NCBI GenBank assembly: GCA_046757565.1
Contig: JBHHYN010000156.1
Coordinates: 1 to 5,528, forward strand
Length of the DNA: 5,528 nt
Direction: 5' to 3'
Source of the DNA: JBHHYN01 sp046757565
GTDB taxonomy: Bacteria; Pseudomonadota; Gammaproteobacteria; Eutrophobiales; Eutrophobiaceae
Shown here: positions 5,195 to 5,528 of the stretch, one piece after another
Position numbering within the stretch: the stretch's first letter is position 1
How the letters are laid out: the number at the start of each line of letters is the position of its first letter
Made by a program: the position numbers and the translations under genes
Notes under the pieces: generated by a model
What the model was told of the DNA's origin: nothing
Seen by the model: the letters and a program-made list of their open reading frames with translations, nothing else
Databases searched by the model: none

Positions 5195-5398
5195 TTTTTG
5201 CCTATCGATCACGAGCACTCAGGTGCTTACTTGAATCCTGGGGAGTGCTCGAATTGGGAAAGCTCTTTAACAATTAGAAAGTTAGACATTGTCATTGAAC
5301 ATGGAATCCGTAAAATTCCTATGAACAACGGCATATTTTGGACACCTCTCGCATTTCTTGCTCGAAACCTGCGTCACTTGCGAGGTTCGAGTGGGGCA
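5194..5398 (+). promoter_or_regulatory. CRISPR leader region
   Basis: A 205-base non-coding stretch between cas2 and the first repeat. In order it holds an inverted repeat (CGAGCACTC 5212-5220 with GAGTGCTCG 5243-5251), a boxA-like sequence (5262-5272), an AT-rich centre, and a bulged hairpin (CTCGAA-A-CCT 5361-5370 with AGGTTCGAG 5383-5391) ending seven bases before the first repeat. No exact IHF consensus was found. Leaders drive pre-crRNA transcription and guide integration at the first repeat. The placement of boxA and of the repeat 3' handle makes this the leader rather than the trailer. Confidence 0.7.
5261..5274 (+). promoter_or_regulatory. boxA antitermination element in the CRISPR leader
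   Basis: AGCTCTTTAACAAT contains GCTCTTTAACA (5262-5272), which matches the core of E. coli ribosomal RNA boxA (TGCTCTTTAACA), and the following AAT also matches the rrn leader. boxA RNA binds NusB-NusE (S10) and protects long untranslated transcripts from Rho; boxA in CRISPR leaders with this role has been reported in several bacteria. It lies 126 bases before the first repeat, on the strand predicted for crRNA. Confidence 0.75.
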
Positions 5399-5528
5399 GT
5401 TTTCCGCAGCGTTACGCTGCGGCCTCATTGAAGCTGGTGGATTAGATTTATCAGAAACCAACGACTTGACGTTTTCCGCAGCGTTACGCTGCGGCCTCAT
5501 TGAAGCATACGCTATAATCCTAACATGG
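5399..5528 (+). CRISPR. CRISPR array, leader end (cut by window edge)
   Basis: Two identical 36-base repeats (5399-5434 and 5471-5506) flank one complete 36-base spacer (5435-5470); a second spacer (5507-5528, 22 bases) runs off the window. Each repeat starts GTTTTCC, contains a perfect 8-bp stem with 3-base loop (CCGCAGCG-TTA-CGCTGCGG, 5404-5422 in the first) and ends ATTGAAGC, a typical 8-base 5' handle for crRNAs processed by a Cas6-type enzyme. Repeat boundaries are exact because the flanking bases differ. The 36-base repeat and 36-base spacer fit type I-G but do not prove it. The proximal spacer should be the most recently acquired. Confidence 0.95.

Noticed and set aside
5282..5500. 72-codon reverse frame containing a repeated peptide (MRPQRNAAEN)
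   Set aside because: The repeated peptide is the translation of the two CRISPR repeats, not a protein repeat.
5399..5506. Minus-strand orientation of the CRISPR array (repeat read as GCTTCAATGAGG...)
   Set aside because: boxA and TATAAT on the + strand upstream of the array, and the ATTGAAGC 3' end on the + strand, favour + strand transcription.

Overview
The window looks like a proteobacterial chromosome or large accessory replicon, probably gamma- or beta-proteobacterial; this is an inference from mid-range GC, Shine-Dalgarno-led genes, rrn-type boxA sequence and gene families, with no taxonomic marker present. It is accessory, defence-type DNA. A toxin-antitoxin (TA) island occupies about 1-3100 and a CRISPR adaptation locus about 3120-5528; every intact gene reads rightwards.

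TA island. Three complete bicistronic type II modules, each a ribbon-helix-helix-type antitoxin followed by an overlapping PIN-domain (VapC/FitB) toxin: 197-836, 1127-1788 and 2136-2772. The three are not recent duplicates of each other; each toxin and antitoxin belongs to a different subfamily. Modules 1 and 2 have perfect palindromes overlapping or abutting a -10 element, as expected for autorepression. In front of each module is a copy of one long intergenic repeat (1-116, 883-1026, 1936-2075), all in the same orientation, and an 18-base fragment of it (2853-2870) follows the third module. The fragment abuts the decayed remains of a fourth, reverse-strand vapC (about 2871-3100). The layout is therefore repeat-TA-repeat-TA-repeat-TA-repeat fragment, with unit lengths near 913, 1053 and 901 bases.

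CRISPR adaptation locus. A cas4-cas1 fusion (3188-4897, 569 aa) and cas2 (4903-5193) form a tight operon. They are followed by a roughly 205-base leader and the start of an array with two identical 36-base repeats, one complete 36-base spacer and one spacer cut by the window edge. Cas4-Cas1 fusions are known from type I-G (formerly I-U) and type V-B systems; I favour I-G, but no interference gene is visible, so the subtype is open. The leader holds a consensus TATAAT overlapping the cas2 stop codon, a 9-bp inverted repeat, and a near-perfect rrn-like boxA (5262-5272). This supports array transcription on the + strand and crRNAs with an AUUGAAGC 5' handle.

How the parts work together: Cas4-Cas1 and Cas2 would select, trim and integrate prespacers at the leader-proximal repeat, and boxA would recruit NusB/NusE so that RNA polymerase reads through the untranslated array. 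The TA modules are self-contained growth-control or addiction units that may stabilise the neighbourhood; a functional link with CRISPR is inferred only from proximity.
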